A DNA stretch of 33,379 bases from a virus, in the IMG/VR virus record IMGVR_UViG_3300042523_000132, positions 1 to 33,379 of that record, one strand, 5' to 3'. The notes under the pieces were generated by a model. That model saw only the letters and a list, made by a program, of their open reading frames with translations. It did no database searches and was not told the origin of the DNA. Shown piece by piece: positions 1-5,696 of this stretch; within the stretch, counting starts at the first letter, position 1; each line of letters starts with the position of its first letter. Position numbers and translations under genes: made by a program.

Positions 1-250
1 CTTGTTGTTTATTTAACTCTTGCTTCAAATATAATATTTCCAATCGTAAACTACTATTCACTCGCTCAAAAGTAGCATTATCATCTTCAAGCATTTTAAA
101 GACTTTTAAAGCATAGTTGAGGTCATTTGCTTCTCTTTCTATTGCTTTCACTTTTTCCTCGCTTAGATTGGCTAATTTCATTCTAAAAAGCAATCTATTG
201 ATGCTTATCTTTATGTTTAGCCTTGCGATTAGTATATCAGTTGACTTCAT
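1..250 (-). CDS. Partial coiled-coil protein, runs off left edge
   Basis: An open frame starts at the ATG at 250-248 and stays open to the window edge, giving at least 83 residues. The start overlaps the stop of the ATPase gene by 4 bases (ATGA), the usual coupling in this operon. The visible part is charged and heptad-like, rich in Leu, Lys, Glu and Asn, so it probably forms a coiled coil. No catalytic motif is visible and the family is not recognised. Its position directly after the helicase-like ATPase suggests a replication accessory role, but that is inference only. The 3' end is missing. Confidence 0.6.
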   Translation of the reverse strand, partial: MKSTDILIARLNIKISINRLLFRMKLANLSEEKVKAIEREANDLNYALKVFKMLEDDNATFERVNSSLRLEILYLKQELNKQQ

Positions 251-1095
251 AGTACGTTTTTTCCTTCGTTTAAAAACTGCGTTCCGTTGTGTAATCTAAA
301 CATAACGGGTGAAGCTGCAAAAGTTGGTTTACCTCCCGTTTCCGTTTCCTTTACTTTCTTAACGTGTACTTCGGTATACATCCAGGAATGTGTATGCATT
401 GGGTAACGATGTATAACTATAAAATCGTCTGCTCTATTTCCCCATTTACCCCCTCCTTCAGCATCTGCCATGTTTGGTGCTTGTGGCATTCCTTCGTAAT
501 CTCCTGATTTATGCGTTTTTCTTAATGCTTCAGTTGCTGCATGAACGCACATGTAAATTGAAGTATTCGTTTTTTTGGCAAATAACCTAAGTTTAGTAGC
601 CATTTCATAATCTAAATCGTGAGCATTGGCATACTTTGGCTTTAAGAATGAATTATGCGGGTCAATCATCAAAGTATCATAATCACCTATCACCTGGACT
701 TCCTTCATAAACTCTTCAATAGTCCAAGCCTTTTGAGCGTCTATAAAATCAAAATAAGATTCAATAAAGTTTTTACAATTTTCAAGTTGTTTAGGTTGCA
801 TATCTTTTATTTTACAACCAGCGTATAACTCAATCAAATTTCTCTTCAATCCATTAACACTATTCTCAGCTGAGTAAATTAGATGTTTAAGATTGTGTTT
901 TTTAGCTAGGCAAAGTAGATACCATAGCACCCAATAAGTTTTACCTACATTTGCATGGCCTAACACAATGTTGAATGAGGCACGTTTGAATCGTAGGTTA
1001 ATATCTAAATCAATACCTAATCCTAAACCCAAAGGTATTTTATCCAACCTGGACAATTCTAAAAACTCATCACTACTTCTATGATTAACTATCAT
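247..1095 (-). CDS. RecA/DnaB-fold ATPase, probable replicative helicase or loader
   Basis: A 282-residue P-loop ATPase. Walker A is GHANVGKT (residues 46-53), and Walker B is TLMIDP (about 142-147), preceded by hydrophobic residues. A sensor-like stretch VHAATEALR follows, and then a Gly-rich AEGGGKWGNRADD segment resembling the DNA-binding loop of DnaB/RecA-type folds. The size fits a stand-alone helicase ATPase domain lacking the N-terminal DnaB domain. It overlaps the DUF6291-like gene upstream by 4 bases and lies in the recombination/replication block. It probably remodels or unwinds phage DNA at the origin. A Sak4-like annealing-associated RecA paralogue is the alternative, but ERF already fills the annealing role here. 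Confidence 0.75.
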   Translation of the reverse strand: MIVNHRSSDEFLELSRLDKIPLGLGLGIDLDINLRFKRASFNIVLGHANVGKTYWVLWYLLCLAKKHNLKHLIYSAENSVNGLKRNLIELYAGCKIKDMQPKQLENCKNFIESYFDFIDAQKAWTIEEFMKEVQVIGDYDTLMIDPHNSFLKPKYANAHDLDYEMATKLRLFAKKTNTSIYMCVHAATEALRKTHKSGDYEGMPQAPNMADAEGGGKWGNRADDFIVIHRYPMHTHSWMYTEVHVKKVKETETGGKPTFAASPVMFRLHNGTQFLNEGKNVL

Positions 1096-1523
1096 TTCTT
1101 TTTTGTTTTTATGTGAAAGCCATTTACATCAATTTCATTTCCCCATTGGTCGGTTGAAACAACATCTGCCTTTGTATTTATTACATTATCATTTACATTA
1201 ACATTATCATTTACAGTTATGTTTGTTATCGTTTGTAATGCTTTGTTATCATTTGTTATACTTTGCCATCTTTTAGCCATTCCAATCTTACCCGCTTCAC
1301 TACGTTTTGTTTTGATTTCCAAGAACTTAACTAAATCACGTTTCAATTGCTGCTTAATAGGAGTAAAAGCCAAATTTATGATAATATCTTCAGTAATTGG
1401 ATTTTCATCGTTAACATAAGCAAAAATAAACTTAATCAATTCTCCAGCTTTTTCATTTGGTAATTGTTCGAATAATGCTTTTTGGTCAGCGTATAGGATA
1501 AATCCTTTTTTTTCTTGTGCCAT
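1092..1523 (-). CDS. DUF6291-like replication protein
   Basis: A 143-residue protein. Residues about 8-70 match what I know of the DUF6291 family: a YxD start, an LPxEKAGELIKFIFAYVN-type helix, IINLAFTPIKQQLKRDL, then a basic KRSEAGKIG segment. The family is common in Bacteroidota phages beside helicases and is suspected to organise replication, though no reaction is established. The middle (about 88-115) is a low-complexity Asn/Val/Thr tract whose DNA forms four iteron-like repeats. The tail is basic (TKKK). The ATG at 1523-1521 follows an AT-rich leader that can form interleaved hairpins, with a promoter at 1632-1639. Confidence 0.65.
   Translation of the reverse strand: MAQEKKGFILYADQKALFEQLPNEKAGELIKFIFAYVNDENPITEDIIINLAFTPIKQQLKRDLVKFLEIKTKRSEAGKIGMAKRWQSITNDNKALQTITNITVNDNVNVNDNVINTKADVVSTDQWGNEIDVNGFHIKTKKK
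1184..1257. repeat. Four iteron-like repeats inside the DUF6291-like gene
   Basis: Four 14-base units match YRTTATCRTTTRYW on the plus strand at 1184-1197, 1202-1215, 1224-1237 and 1244-1257. The first two are identical, and TTATCRTTT is constant in all four. Unit starts are 18, 22 and 20 bases apart, roughly two helical turns. They lie within a gene likely to encode a replication protein, a layout like the lambda origin inside gene O. The repeats encode an Asn/Val-rich tract, so simple low-complexity coding sequence is the competing explanation. Confidence 0.45.
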
Positions 1524-1541
1524 AATTTATAAAATAAAAAA

Positions 1542-1621
1542 GCCCTAATTAAATCCGTTGCTTCTGACTTCAACTTCATTAAAAAGGGCAATAATTTCTT
1601 AAGTTCCTATAATGTCAGAAG
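1542..1621 (-). promoter_or_regulatory. Structured leader with interleaved inverted repeats
   Basis: The 129-base gap upstream of the DUF6291-like gene holds two inverted repeats that interleave. In the minus-strand RNA the order is CUUCUGAC (1621-1614), GCCCU (1589-1585), GUCAGAAG (1568-1561), AGGGC (1546-1542), then a run of six U. This topology allows a pseudoknot, or alternative anti-terminator and terminator folds. The U run directly precedes the start region. The putative transcript start lies just before the first arm. The arms are seen directly; a regulatory role is inferred. Confidence 0.45.
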
Positions 1622-1631
1622 GGAACGTGTA

Positions 1632-1639
1632 CAAATATA
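1632..1639 (-). promoter_or_regulatory. Probable Bacteroidota -7 promoter box
   Basis: The minus strand reads TATATTTG here, matching the Bacteroidota -7 consensus TAnnTTTG. A transcript would start near 1625 and run into the structured leader and the DUF6291-like gene. No good -33 TTTG is seen at the expected distance, so it may need an activator or be weak. Confidence 0.45.
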
Positions 1640-1652
1640 ACGTAATTTTTAA

Positions 1653-1862
1653 CTAAAGGTTGCTTTTCTTAATAAACTTTTTTGAAAACATACCTCTTCT
1701 ACTATCGCATTCATCCTCCCATTCATCCAATAACCATACATCGTAAACCAAGTCAGGAAGTATGTCCGCCTTTTTGACTGCATCTTCTTTACTGTTTGCG
1801 TTACCTATCCAAAATGCAGGTTGATTCTCTCGGTAGTAAAACACTTTGTAATAAGTTTTCAT
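1653..1862 (-). CDS. Small hypothetical protein
   Basis: A 69-residue protein not assigned to a family. The N-terminal half (KTYYKVFYYRENQPAFW) looks like a small beta-hairpin fold, followed by a lysine-containing helix (SKEDAVKKAD) and an acidic WLLDEWEDECD segment. Such short proteins are common in phage early regions and may modulate host functions, but nothing here shows which. Its start overlaps the stop of the upstream gene by 4 bases. It is the last gene before the leader and promoter of the DUF6291-like gene. Confidence 0.6.
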   Translation of the reverse strand: MKTYYKVFYYRENQPAFWIGNANSKEDAVKKADILPDLVYDVWLLDEWEDECDSRRGMFSKKFIKKSNL

Positions 1863-2080
1863 AGTACTAAGTTATTGTCATTAGTAAACTCTCTAATTTG
1901 TTCTCTGAGGTAATCAGCCATATCTAACTCTTCAGATGTAGCCTCTCGACCTTGATAAAATCCATGCTTAGTAGTTGACCTTAGTAGTTGGTCAAGCTGC
2001 ATTACTGTATGTTTCCAATCAAAAGCCTCCATTGCTAACTTAGCATCTTCTTGGTCATCGTATTCAATTGTTATTTTCAT
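1859..2080 (-). CDS. Small hypothetical protein
   Basis: A 73-residue acidic protein. It opens with MKITIEYDDQEDAKLAMEAF, a beta strand followed by a helix typical of small alpha/beta phage proteins. It then carries an HTVMQLDQLLRS helix and a C-terminal MADYLREQIREF helix. Similar short proteins, beginning with a charged strand and containing a W-K-x-x-x-x-QLD stretch, occur in phages as unknowns. The gene lies just downstream of the terminator after the SSB-like gene and couples to the next gene through a 4-base overlap. Function unknown. Confidence 0.6.
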   Translation of the reverse strand: MKITIEYDDQEDAKLAMEAFDWKHTVMQLDQLLRSTTKHGFYQGREATSEELDMADYLREQIREFTNDNNLVL

Positions 2081-2125
2081 AGTTTTTAGGTTTTAAATGT
2101 CCAGTTTTTTAGTTAATAAACATGA

Positions 2126-2149
2126 CAAAAAGAGGGCTTTTACACCCTC
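2126..2149 (-). terminator. Rho-independent terminator after the SSB-like gene
   Basis: On the minus strand, GAGGG and CCCTC (2149-2145 and 2136-2132) pair around the loop TGTAAAAG and are followed by a T run. It lies 6 bases beyond the stop of the SSB-like gene. The same loop recurs in hairpins at 5591-5610 and 19980-19999. Confidence 0.75.
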
Positions 2150-2155
2150 AATTTA

Positions 2156-2440
2156 TTAGAATGGTAAATCAGTACTATTTGAAGATTGCATACTCATTCC
2201 CGTAGGCTTTGACTCCGTTCTTTCAACGTACTCAGCTTTGACAATCTTGCCATCAGTCCAAGCTACCTTTCCGTTACCTACATATTTTTTCGGCATTTTG
2301 GACTCTCGGTCTTCTTTTGACTGTTGAACGAAGATACTTGCGTTATTCCCGTAGTCATCTTGTTTTTCGTTTACACTCATGGTATACTTATCGTACCCAC
2401 CTTGTGCATTTTTGATACTGAAATTAATTAATGAACTCAT
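2156..2440 (-). CDS. ssb: Single-stranded DNA-binding-like protein
   Basis: A 94-residue protein ending in the acidic-hydrophobic tip TDLPF, the hallmark of SSB C-termini that recruit partner proteins. The body contains several predicted strands (INFSIKNAQGGYDKYTMSV, ASIFVQQS, KVAWTDGKIVKAEYV) compatible with a reduced OB fold. A disordered Ser/Met-rich linker precedes the tip. It is shorter than bacterial SSB (about 150-180 residues). The neighbouring YqaJ exonuclease and ERF protein make an SSB role likely, coating ssDNA during phage recombination and replication. It is followed at once by a terminator. The OB fold is inferred from pattern only. Confidence 0.6.
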   Translation of the reverse strand: MSSLINFSIKNAQGGYDKYTMSVNEKQDDYGNNASIFVQQSKEDRESKMPKKYVGNGKVAWTDGKIVKAEYVERTESKPTGMSMQSSNSTDLPF

Positions 2441-3111
2441 GATAAAATTGTTTTTAATTGTTCGTAATATTGACGAGCCTCTTTGACCCGTTCAATTATT
2501 TTTGCTTGTGCTTCTTCGTTTTTTTGCACAATAAATCTTTTTATTCTTAACTCATTCGGTATTTGGTCAAAGTTATGTGAAAGCTGAACTGCATTTCGAA
2601 CATCTAAGTCTTCGTCAATTAAATGTAGTTTCCAATGCTCACGTCTTACCTCATCTTCTACTATCTCAAACGGAGTATTCATAAGACAATAAACAAGTTC
2701 GCTAGTATCGTGTCCCGTTAGCATCATGTAGCCTTGCAATTGCCAATAGTAATCTTTATTCTTTAAAGTAGAATCAAACATCGGAAACGTTGAGCCATTC
2801 CAGGAGCATTTAATATCAGCTAATAAATTGTCGCTACAAATGTCAGGCTCTCCAGTCAACCATTCGTTGTTAAATCTAGTTTCATTCTTAACTACAAACT
2901 CCCAATTTAACACTTCAGAAGCGAATTGAATGGCTTGGTCTTCCATTTGTATACCTTTGTCAGTATATCGGCTTGAAAAGTCTTTATAGATACCTAATTC
3001 TTTTTCCTTAAACACCTCCTGGATGTATGTTTTTGCAGTTTCAGACAACACCTCGCTTTTTGTACGAGGGTCAGTCATTAATTTTCCTAAACTTGAGCAT
3101 CTAACTATCAT
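2437..3111 (-). CDS. YqaJ/lambda-exonuclease-family 5'-3' exonuclease
   Basis: A 224-residue PD-(D/E)XK nuclease. Visible motifs are SSLGKLM near the N-terminus, Glu57 (QMEDQA), GEPD (residues 87-90), ADIKCSW (98-104, the D-x-K catalytic pair) and YYWQLQGYM (121-129), the conserved Q-x-x-x-Y helix of YqaJ enzymes. The length is normal for the family. The enzyme digests one strand from double-strand ends to expose ssDNA for the ERF annealing protein two genes upstream. This forms a Red-like recombination module with the SSB-like protein. It overlaps the next gene by 4 bases. Confidence 0.85.
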   Translation of the reverse strand: MIVRCSSLGKLMTDPRTKSEVLSETAKTYIQEVFKEKELGIYKDFSSRYTDKGIQMEDQAIQFASEVLNWEFVVKNETRFNNEWLTGEPDICSDNLLADIKCSWNGSTFPMFDSTLKNKDYYWQLQGYMMLTGHDTSELVYCLMNTPFEIVEDEVRREHWKLHLIDEDLDVRNAVQLSHNFDQIPNELRIKRFIVQKNEEAQAKIIERVKEARQYYEQLKTILS

Positions 3112-3296
3112 GGTAATTTATTTAATGTTAATTCAACTAATTTATTTCTATTCTCATCTGCAAATTCTTGCGTGATTAAACCGCTTTCAACCATTTTTTT
3201 TATTTCTCGATTGATTGCTTTAATCTTTATAGTTTCTGCGTTATCTCTTGGAGAATTGGATTGCCTATCTCTTGTTATTTTATAGTTCTTACTCAT
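3108..3296 (-). CDS. Small hypothetical protein between exonuclease and ERF
   Basis: A 62-residue basic protein. The first 25 residues are polar and probably flexible (KNYKITRDRQSNSPRDNAET). They precede a two-helix segment (IKAINREIKKMVESGL and EFADENRNKLVELTL). It overlaps ERF upstream and YqaJ downstream by 4 bases each, so it is co-translated with the recombination pair and may be an accessory to it. No known motif is visible. The function is unassigned. Confidence 0.6.
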   Translation of the reverse strand: MSKNYKITRDRQSNSPRDNAETIKIKAINREIKKMVESGLITQEFADENRNKLVELTLNKLP

Positions 3297-3841
3297 AACA
3301 AAGAGATTACTGCTTTTTGTACTTCAGACAATTCAAATTGATTCAATGGCTTTAAGAATTGTTCCTTTGTTATCTCGCCAGAATCAACCTTTGTAAGTCC
3401 ATTCTCAAATCGTTCTTGTGGCATTGTAGGTTTCTTGTTAACGTGTTTGGTCACATCGTTAGCATCGTCATCTTGCATACTTAAAGAAAGTAAACTTTGA
3501 ACGGAATAACGTCTAAAATACGAAATACATCCGCCTAATTTCTGCGGGTCATTAATCTCAGGTAATTTAATCTCAGATATAAACTCCTCTCCCGTTTCGA
3601 TGTCAATTACTATGCTTTGCACACATCCATTTGCGATAGGTTGTAACAGCAGTAAATTGTATTTATGTAGTATCGGTTCAACTACATCTAAAATAGTGTT
3701 TAAATCAGCATATTTAGATTTAAAGAAAGGATTGTCGGCAGACTTGTTAATCTTACCAATTTCTTGTTTAGCTAAATGTAGCTTGTAATAGATTCCGTTT
3801 ACTCTTGGAATTGCGTCTTCAAATTTTTCTACGTTTTTCAT
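3293..3841 (-). CDS. erf: ERF-family single-strand annealing protein
   Basis: A 182-residue protein with the ERF signatures. These are NPFFKSKYADLNTIL (about 37-51), VEPILHKYNLLLLQP, and the GGCISYFRRYSVQSLLSL helix followed by an acidic QDDDAND turn (about 103-129). ERF proteins form rings that anneal complementary single strands, here probably acting with the YqaJ exonuclease and SSB-like protein. The C-terminal third is a variable, probably helical tail, shorter than in P22 Erf. A promoter at 3866-3893 directly precedes it, so it heads the recombination transcript. Confidence 0.88.
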   Translation of the reverse strand: MKNVEKFEDAIPRVNGIYYKLHLAKQEIGKINKSADNPFFKSKYADLNTILDVVEPILHKYNLLLLQPIANGCVQSIVIDIETGEEFISEIKLPEINDPQKLGGCISYFRRYSVQSLLSLSMQDDDANDVTKHVNKKPTMPQERFENGLTKVDSGEITKEQFLKPLNQFELSEVQKAVISLL

Positions 3842-3865
3842 TTTGTTTTGGTTTTAAATTGTTTA

Positions 3866-3893
3866 CAAATATAATACTTATTAACTAATCAAA
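3866..3893 (-). promoter_or_regulatory. Promoter for the recombination operon
   Basis: The minus strand carries TTTG (3893-3890), 16 bases, then TATATTTG (3873-3866), a close match to the Bacteroidota -33/-7 promoter. The spacing is slightly short. The start would lie near 3860, giving a leader of about 20 bases before the ERF ATG. Confidence 0.6.
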
Positions 3894-3898
3894 CTAAT

Positions 3899-4273
3899 TT
3901 AGTTGTATTTTTTTATTAATTCTTCCTGGAGCAGTCTCATTTGAAAGTAGTTTTCACACTTTAAAACTTTCTCTTCTACCTCAGTAATCAAAGGATTCTC
4001 AATTGTCAATTCGTTTTCTTCTAAGTCTCTTAAAATAACGGAATAAATATATTTAAAATCAATCTCATTTTTTAAGTTGTCAAACTGTTTTAATGCGTAA
4101 ACGATGTTTGAATGGTCTCTATTTAATGCCTTTCCGATTTTTTGTAAACTCCAACCTTTGTTTCTAAGGTATCTACTAATAACAAACCTGGCGTAAACTT
4201 TGTCTCGTTTGCGTGATTTCGTGTTTACCTCGTACTTTGCAATCACTTCGTTTAATAATTCTTTATTCTCCAT
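3899..4273 (-). CDS. DnaA domain IV-like DNA-binding protein
   Basis: I place the start at the ATG at 4273-4271, giving 124 residues. An upstream start at 4360 would overlap the preceding gene by almost 100 bases. The core reads YARFVISRYLRNKGWSLQKIG followed by NRDHSNIVYAL. This closely resembles the helix-turn-helix and RDHSTV signature with which DnaA domain IV binds DnaA boxes. No AAA+ domain is present, so it cannot hydrolyse ATP as DnaA does. It may mark the phage origin, compete with host DnaA, or act as a repressor. The C-terminal half is acidic and helical, ending in LQEELIKKYN. Confidence 0.6.
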   Translation of the reverse strand: MENKELLNEVIAKYEVNTKSRKRDKVYARFVISRYLRNKGWSLQKIGKALNRDHSNIVYALKQFDNLKNEIDFKYIYSVILRDLEENELTIENPLITEVEEKVLKCENYFQMRLLQEELIKKYN

Positions 4274-4502
4274 CTTCTTTAAAATTTTCTTCACACCATT
4301 TACGGAATGACTGTTGTATATTAATTTGTTGTTCCATTGCTTCCGTATCAGCTGAATCAATCATCCACGAATCAAATGAACGTATTGAATTGATAACCAG
4401 GTTACGTTTCATTTTACTTACTTGCGACATTGGTATATCTTCAAGGAAATCTGCTAAAGTTGGCAGCACCTGGATAGCTAGTATTTTTTCGTTTGTTGTC
4501 AT
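4263..4502 (-). CDS. Small hypothetical protein
   Basis: A 79-residue, mostly helical acidic protein (LAIQVLPTLADFLEDIP, QVSKMKRNLVINSIRSFDSWM, EQQINIQQSFRKWCEENF). It resembles short unknown proteins of flavobacterial phage early regions, but I cannot name a family. It overlaps the upstream gene by 4 bases and the DnaA-IV-like gene by 11 bases at its 3' end, implying coupled translation. There is no transmembrane segment or signal peptide. Confidence 0.6.
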   Translation of the reverse strand: MTTNEKILAIQVLPTLADFLEDIPMSQVSKMKRNLVINSIRSFDSWMIDSADTEAMEQQINIQQSFRKWCEENFKEDGE

Positions 4503-4717
4503 AATGCTCTTATTTCTCGTTTAACACCTAACCAATAAATTGCTTTTTCGTGATTTTGCAGTTTAACCATTTCTATTCGAATATCTTCAGCTGCAAATAA
4601 TGCGCATTGTTTAGCGTCATCATGAATAACTACATCGTAATTAACATTTTTATCTATTCCGTAAAAATAACAAGAATATTTTTTAACTAGTTCTTTGGCT
4701 TTTTCTTTTGCTGTCAT
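4499..4717 (-). CDS. Small hypothetical protein
   Basis: A 72-residue protein. It starts MTAKEKAKELVKKY, and later has AKQCALFAAEDIRIEM and a tryptophan-containing helix before the end. This MTAKEKAKELV start with a central KQCALxA-x-x-E-I helix is a layout I recognise from small conserved unknowns in flavobacterial phages. Its function is not known. It is coupled to both neighbours by 4-base ATGA overlaps in the early operon. Confidence 0.6.
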   Translation of the reverse strand: MTAKEKAKELVKKYSCYFYGIDKNVNYDVVIHDDAKQCALFAAEDIRIEMVKLQNHEKAIYWLGVKREIRAL

Positions 4718-4881
4718 TTGTTCTCGTTTAATTTAATACGTCTAATTTCATTCATTAACTCCAGGTTGTACGTTGTAAAATGCTGCTTTCTATGAGCATC
4801 GTTTACTCCCATTGGAGGAGTATAAGTATTTTCTACTGTTGTGGGCTTGGTATCTTTGTTAAGCCATTTTTTTAGATTCAT
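4714..4881 (-). CDS. 55-residue hypothetical protein
   Basis: A short frame runs from the ATG at 4881-4879 to the TGA at 4716-4714. It overlaps both neighbours by exactly 4 bases (ATGA), as the surrounding genes do, which is the main support for its being real. It starts MNLKKWLNKDTKP, contains a Pro/Tyr-rich middle (NTYTPPMGVNDAHRKQHF) and ends in a basic helix (LELMNEIRRIKLNENK). No family is recognised. Without it there would be a 160-base hole in an otherwise gapless operon. Confidence 0.65.
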   Translation of the reverse strand: MNLKKWLNKDTKPTTVENTYTPPMGVNDAHRKQHFTTYNLELMNEIRRIKLNENK

Positions 4882-5159
4882 ATAAATGATTTTAAAATGA
4901 TTGACAACATTGTGTAAAATTCTTGCTCAGTTGCAAAATCCCAACCTTCTTGTAAAGCAGTAGCCATTCCTACATTCATTATTGAAGAATGATGGTAATC
5001 AGGAAAGGCATTACTAGATGTACCATCAAAGATTTGAATAATCTCATTCTCTGATTTGAACTTGTAAAGGTGATAACCTGATTTAGATTTTACATAGCAA
5101 GGAAAATTTAATTCAACGATGCTTGTAGTTGTTGTTGATTTTGTTACGTTAACTTTCAT
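4878..5159 (-). CDS. Small hypothetical protein
   Basis: A 93-residue protein. The N-terminal part is a beta-rich segment (KVNVTKSTTTTSIVELNFPCYVK) followed by YHLYKF and a polar middle. The C-terminal part is helical, with EQEFYTMLSIILKSF at its end. The MKVxVxKxTTT start is familiar from Bacteroidota phage unknowns, but no function is known. It is preceded by a 51-base gap with a hairpin (5188-5204) that may end the upstream transcript, so it may have its own weak promoter. Confidence 0.6.
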   Translation of the reverse strand: MKVNVTKSTTTTSIVELNFPCYVKSKSGYHLYKFKSENEIIQIFDGTSSNAFPDYHHSSIMNVGMATALQEGWDFATEQEFYTMLSIILKSFI

Positions 5160-5187
5160 GTTTTTTGTTTTTAAAGGTTAAAATTAT

Positions 5188-5204
5188 AGGGGAATTTCAC
5201 CCCT
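5188..5204 (-). terminator. Weak hairpin after the 5211-5396 gene
   Basis: AGGGG and CCCCT pair around a 7-base loop just beyond the stop at 5211. The minus-strand sequence after it is AT-rich but lacks a true T run, so termination may be partial. Confidence 0.4.
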
Positions 5205-5210
5205 TGTTTA

Positions 5211-5396
5211 TTATAATTTACTTAATGCACTTTTTAAATCCGCTTTTGATTTAGCTTTATGAAAATCATGCTCGTCATATTCATATGGAGTGTTCTTTTT
5301 TTCTACTGTATCGTAAACAACATATCCAAATAGCATCCCAAATTTAACTACTTCTTTAACGATAAATCTTTCTGTTGTTTTAATAATTGTTGTCAT
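5211..5396 (-). CDS. Small hypothetical protein
   Basis: I choose the ATG at 5396-5394 (61 residues, MTTIIKTTERFIVKEV) over an upstream ATG at 5429. The upstream ATG would place the first codons inside the promoter -7 box (5427-5434). The protein has an N-terminal beta-strand segment (RFIVKEVVKFGMLFGYVVYD), a KNTPYEYDEHDF motif and a C-terminal helix (KAKSKADLKSALSKL). Small proteins with this strand-strand-helix layout recur in Flavobacterium and its phages, without known function. It is probably a monocistronic early gene followed by a weak hairpin. Confidence 0.6.
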   Translation of the reverse strand: MTTIIKTTERFIVKEVVKFGMLFGYVVYDTVEKKNTPYEYDEHDFHKAKSKADLKSALSKL

Positions 5397-5426
5397 AATT
5401 TTTGTTTTTTGTTTAATTGATATATG

Positions 5427-5456
5427 CAAATATATGTACTTTGTTTAGAAATACAA
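5427..5456 (-). promoter_or_regulatory. Promoter for the 61-residue protein gene
   Basis: The minus strand has TTG (5456-5454), 19 bases, then TATATTTG (5434-5427). This is a good fit to the Bacteroidota promoter with consensus spacing. The transcript would start near 5421, leaving a leader of about 25 bases before the ATG at 5396. Confidence 0.6.
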
Positions 5457-5534
5457 TCTTTTTTCACAATTATTTTTCATTTATTTTTAGTTTCTCAATG
5501 TTTTCAATACTTTCAGCGCATAAAAAAAATACTT

Positions 5535-5582
5535 AATTTAAGGTTATAGCTTTAAAATATTCAAAAAATTTAAGGTTATAGC
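5535..5582. repeat. 16-bp direct repeat in the 267-base intergenic gap
   Basis: AATTTAAGGTTATAGC occurs at 5535-5550 and again at 5567-5582, 32 bases apart (about three helical turns). It lies between a terminator and a promoter in the largest gene-free stretch of the left half (5430-5696). The spacing suggests paired protein-binding sites (operators). No longer ORF explains the stretch. Confidence 0.5.
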
Positions 5583-5583
5583 A

Positions 5584-5610
5584 TAAAAAAAGGAGACTTT
5601 TACATCTCCT
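5584..5610 (-). terminator. Rho-independent terminator in intergenic gap
   Basis: AGGAGA (5591-5596) and TCTCCT (5605-5610) pair perfectly around the loop TGTAAAAG on the minus strand, followed by seven T. It lies 87 bases past the exonuclease stop at 5697 and about 35 bases after a promoter-like box at 5650-5657. It therefore ends either the exonuclease transcript or a short independent RNA. Confidence 0.75.
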
Positions 5611-5649
5611 CTTAACCTAAACATGAAAAACAAAACTTGTTAACTGCTG

Positions 5650-5657
5650 CAAATATA
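5650..5657 (-). promoter_or_regulatory. Promoter-like -7 box pointing into the gap
   Basis: TATATTTG on the minus strand, with CAAA on the plus strand (minus TTTG) at 5673-5676, a short 15-base spacing. A transcript starting near 5644 would reach the terminator at 5584-5610, yielding an RNA of about 60 bases with no convincing ORF. Confidence 0.4.
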
Positions 5658-5696
5658 ATAAAATACTTTTTACAAAATCATATCTTTATGTATAAA

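Noticed and set aside
3899-4360. Long version of the DnaA-IV-like gene starting at 4360
   Set aside because: The extra 29 residues would overlap the preceding gene by 98 bases and lack domain similarity; the ATG at 4273 gives the 11-base overlap usual here.
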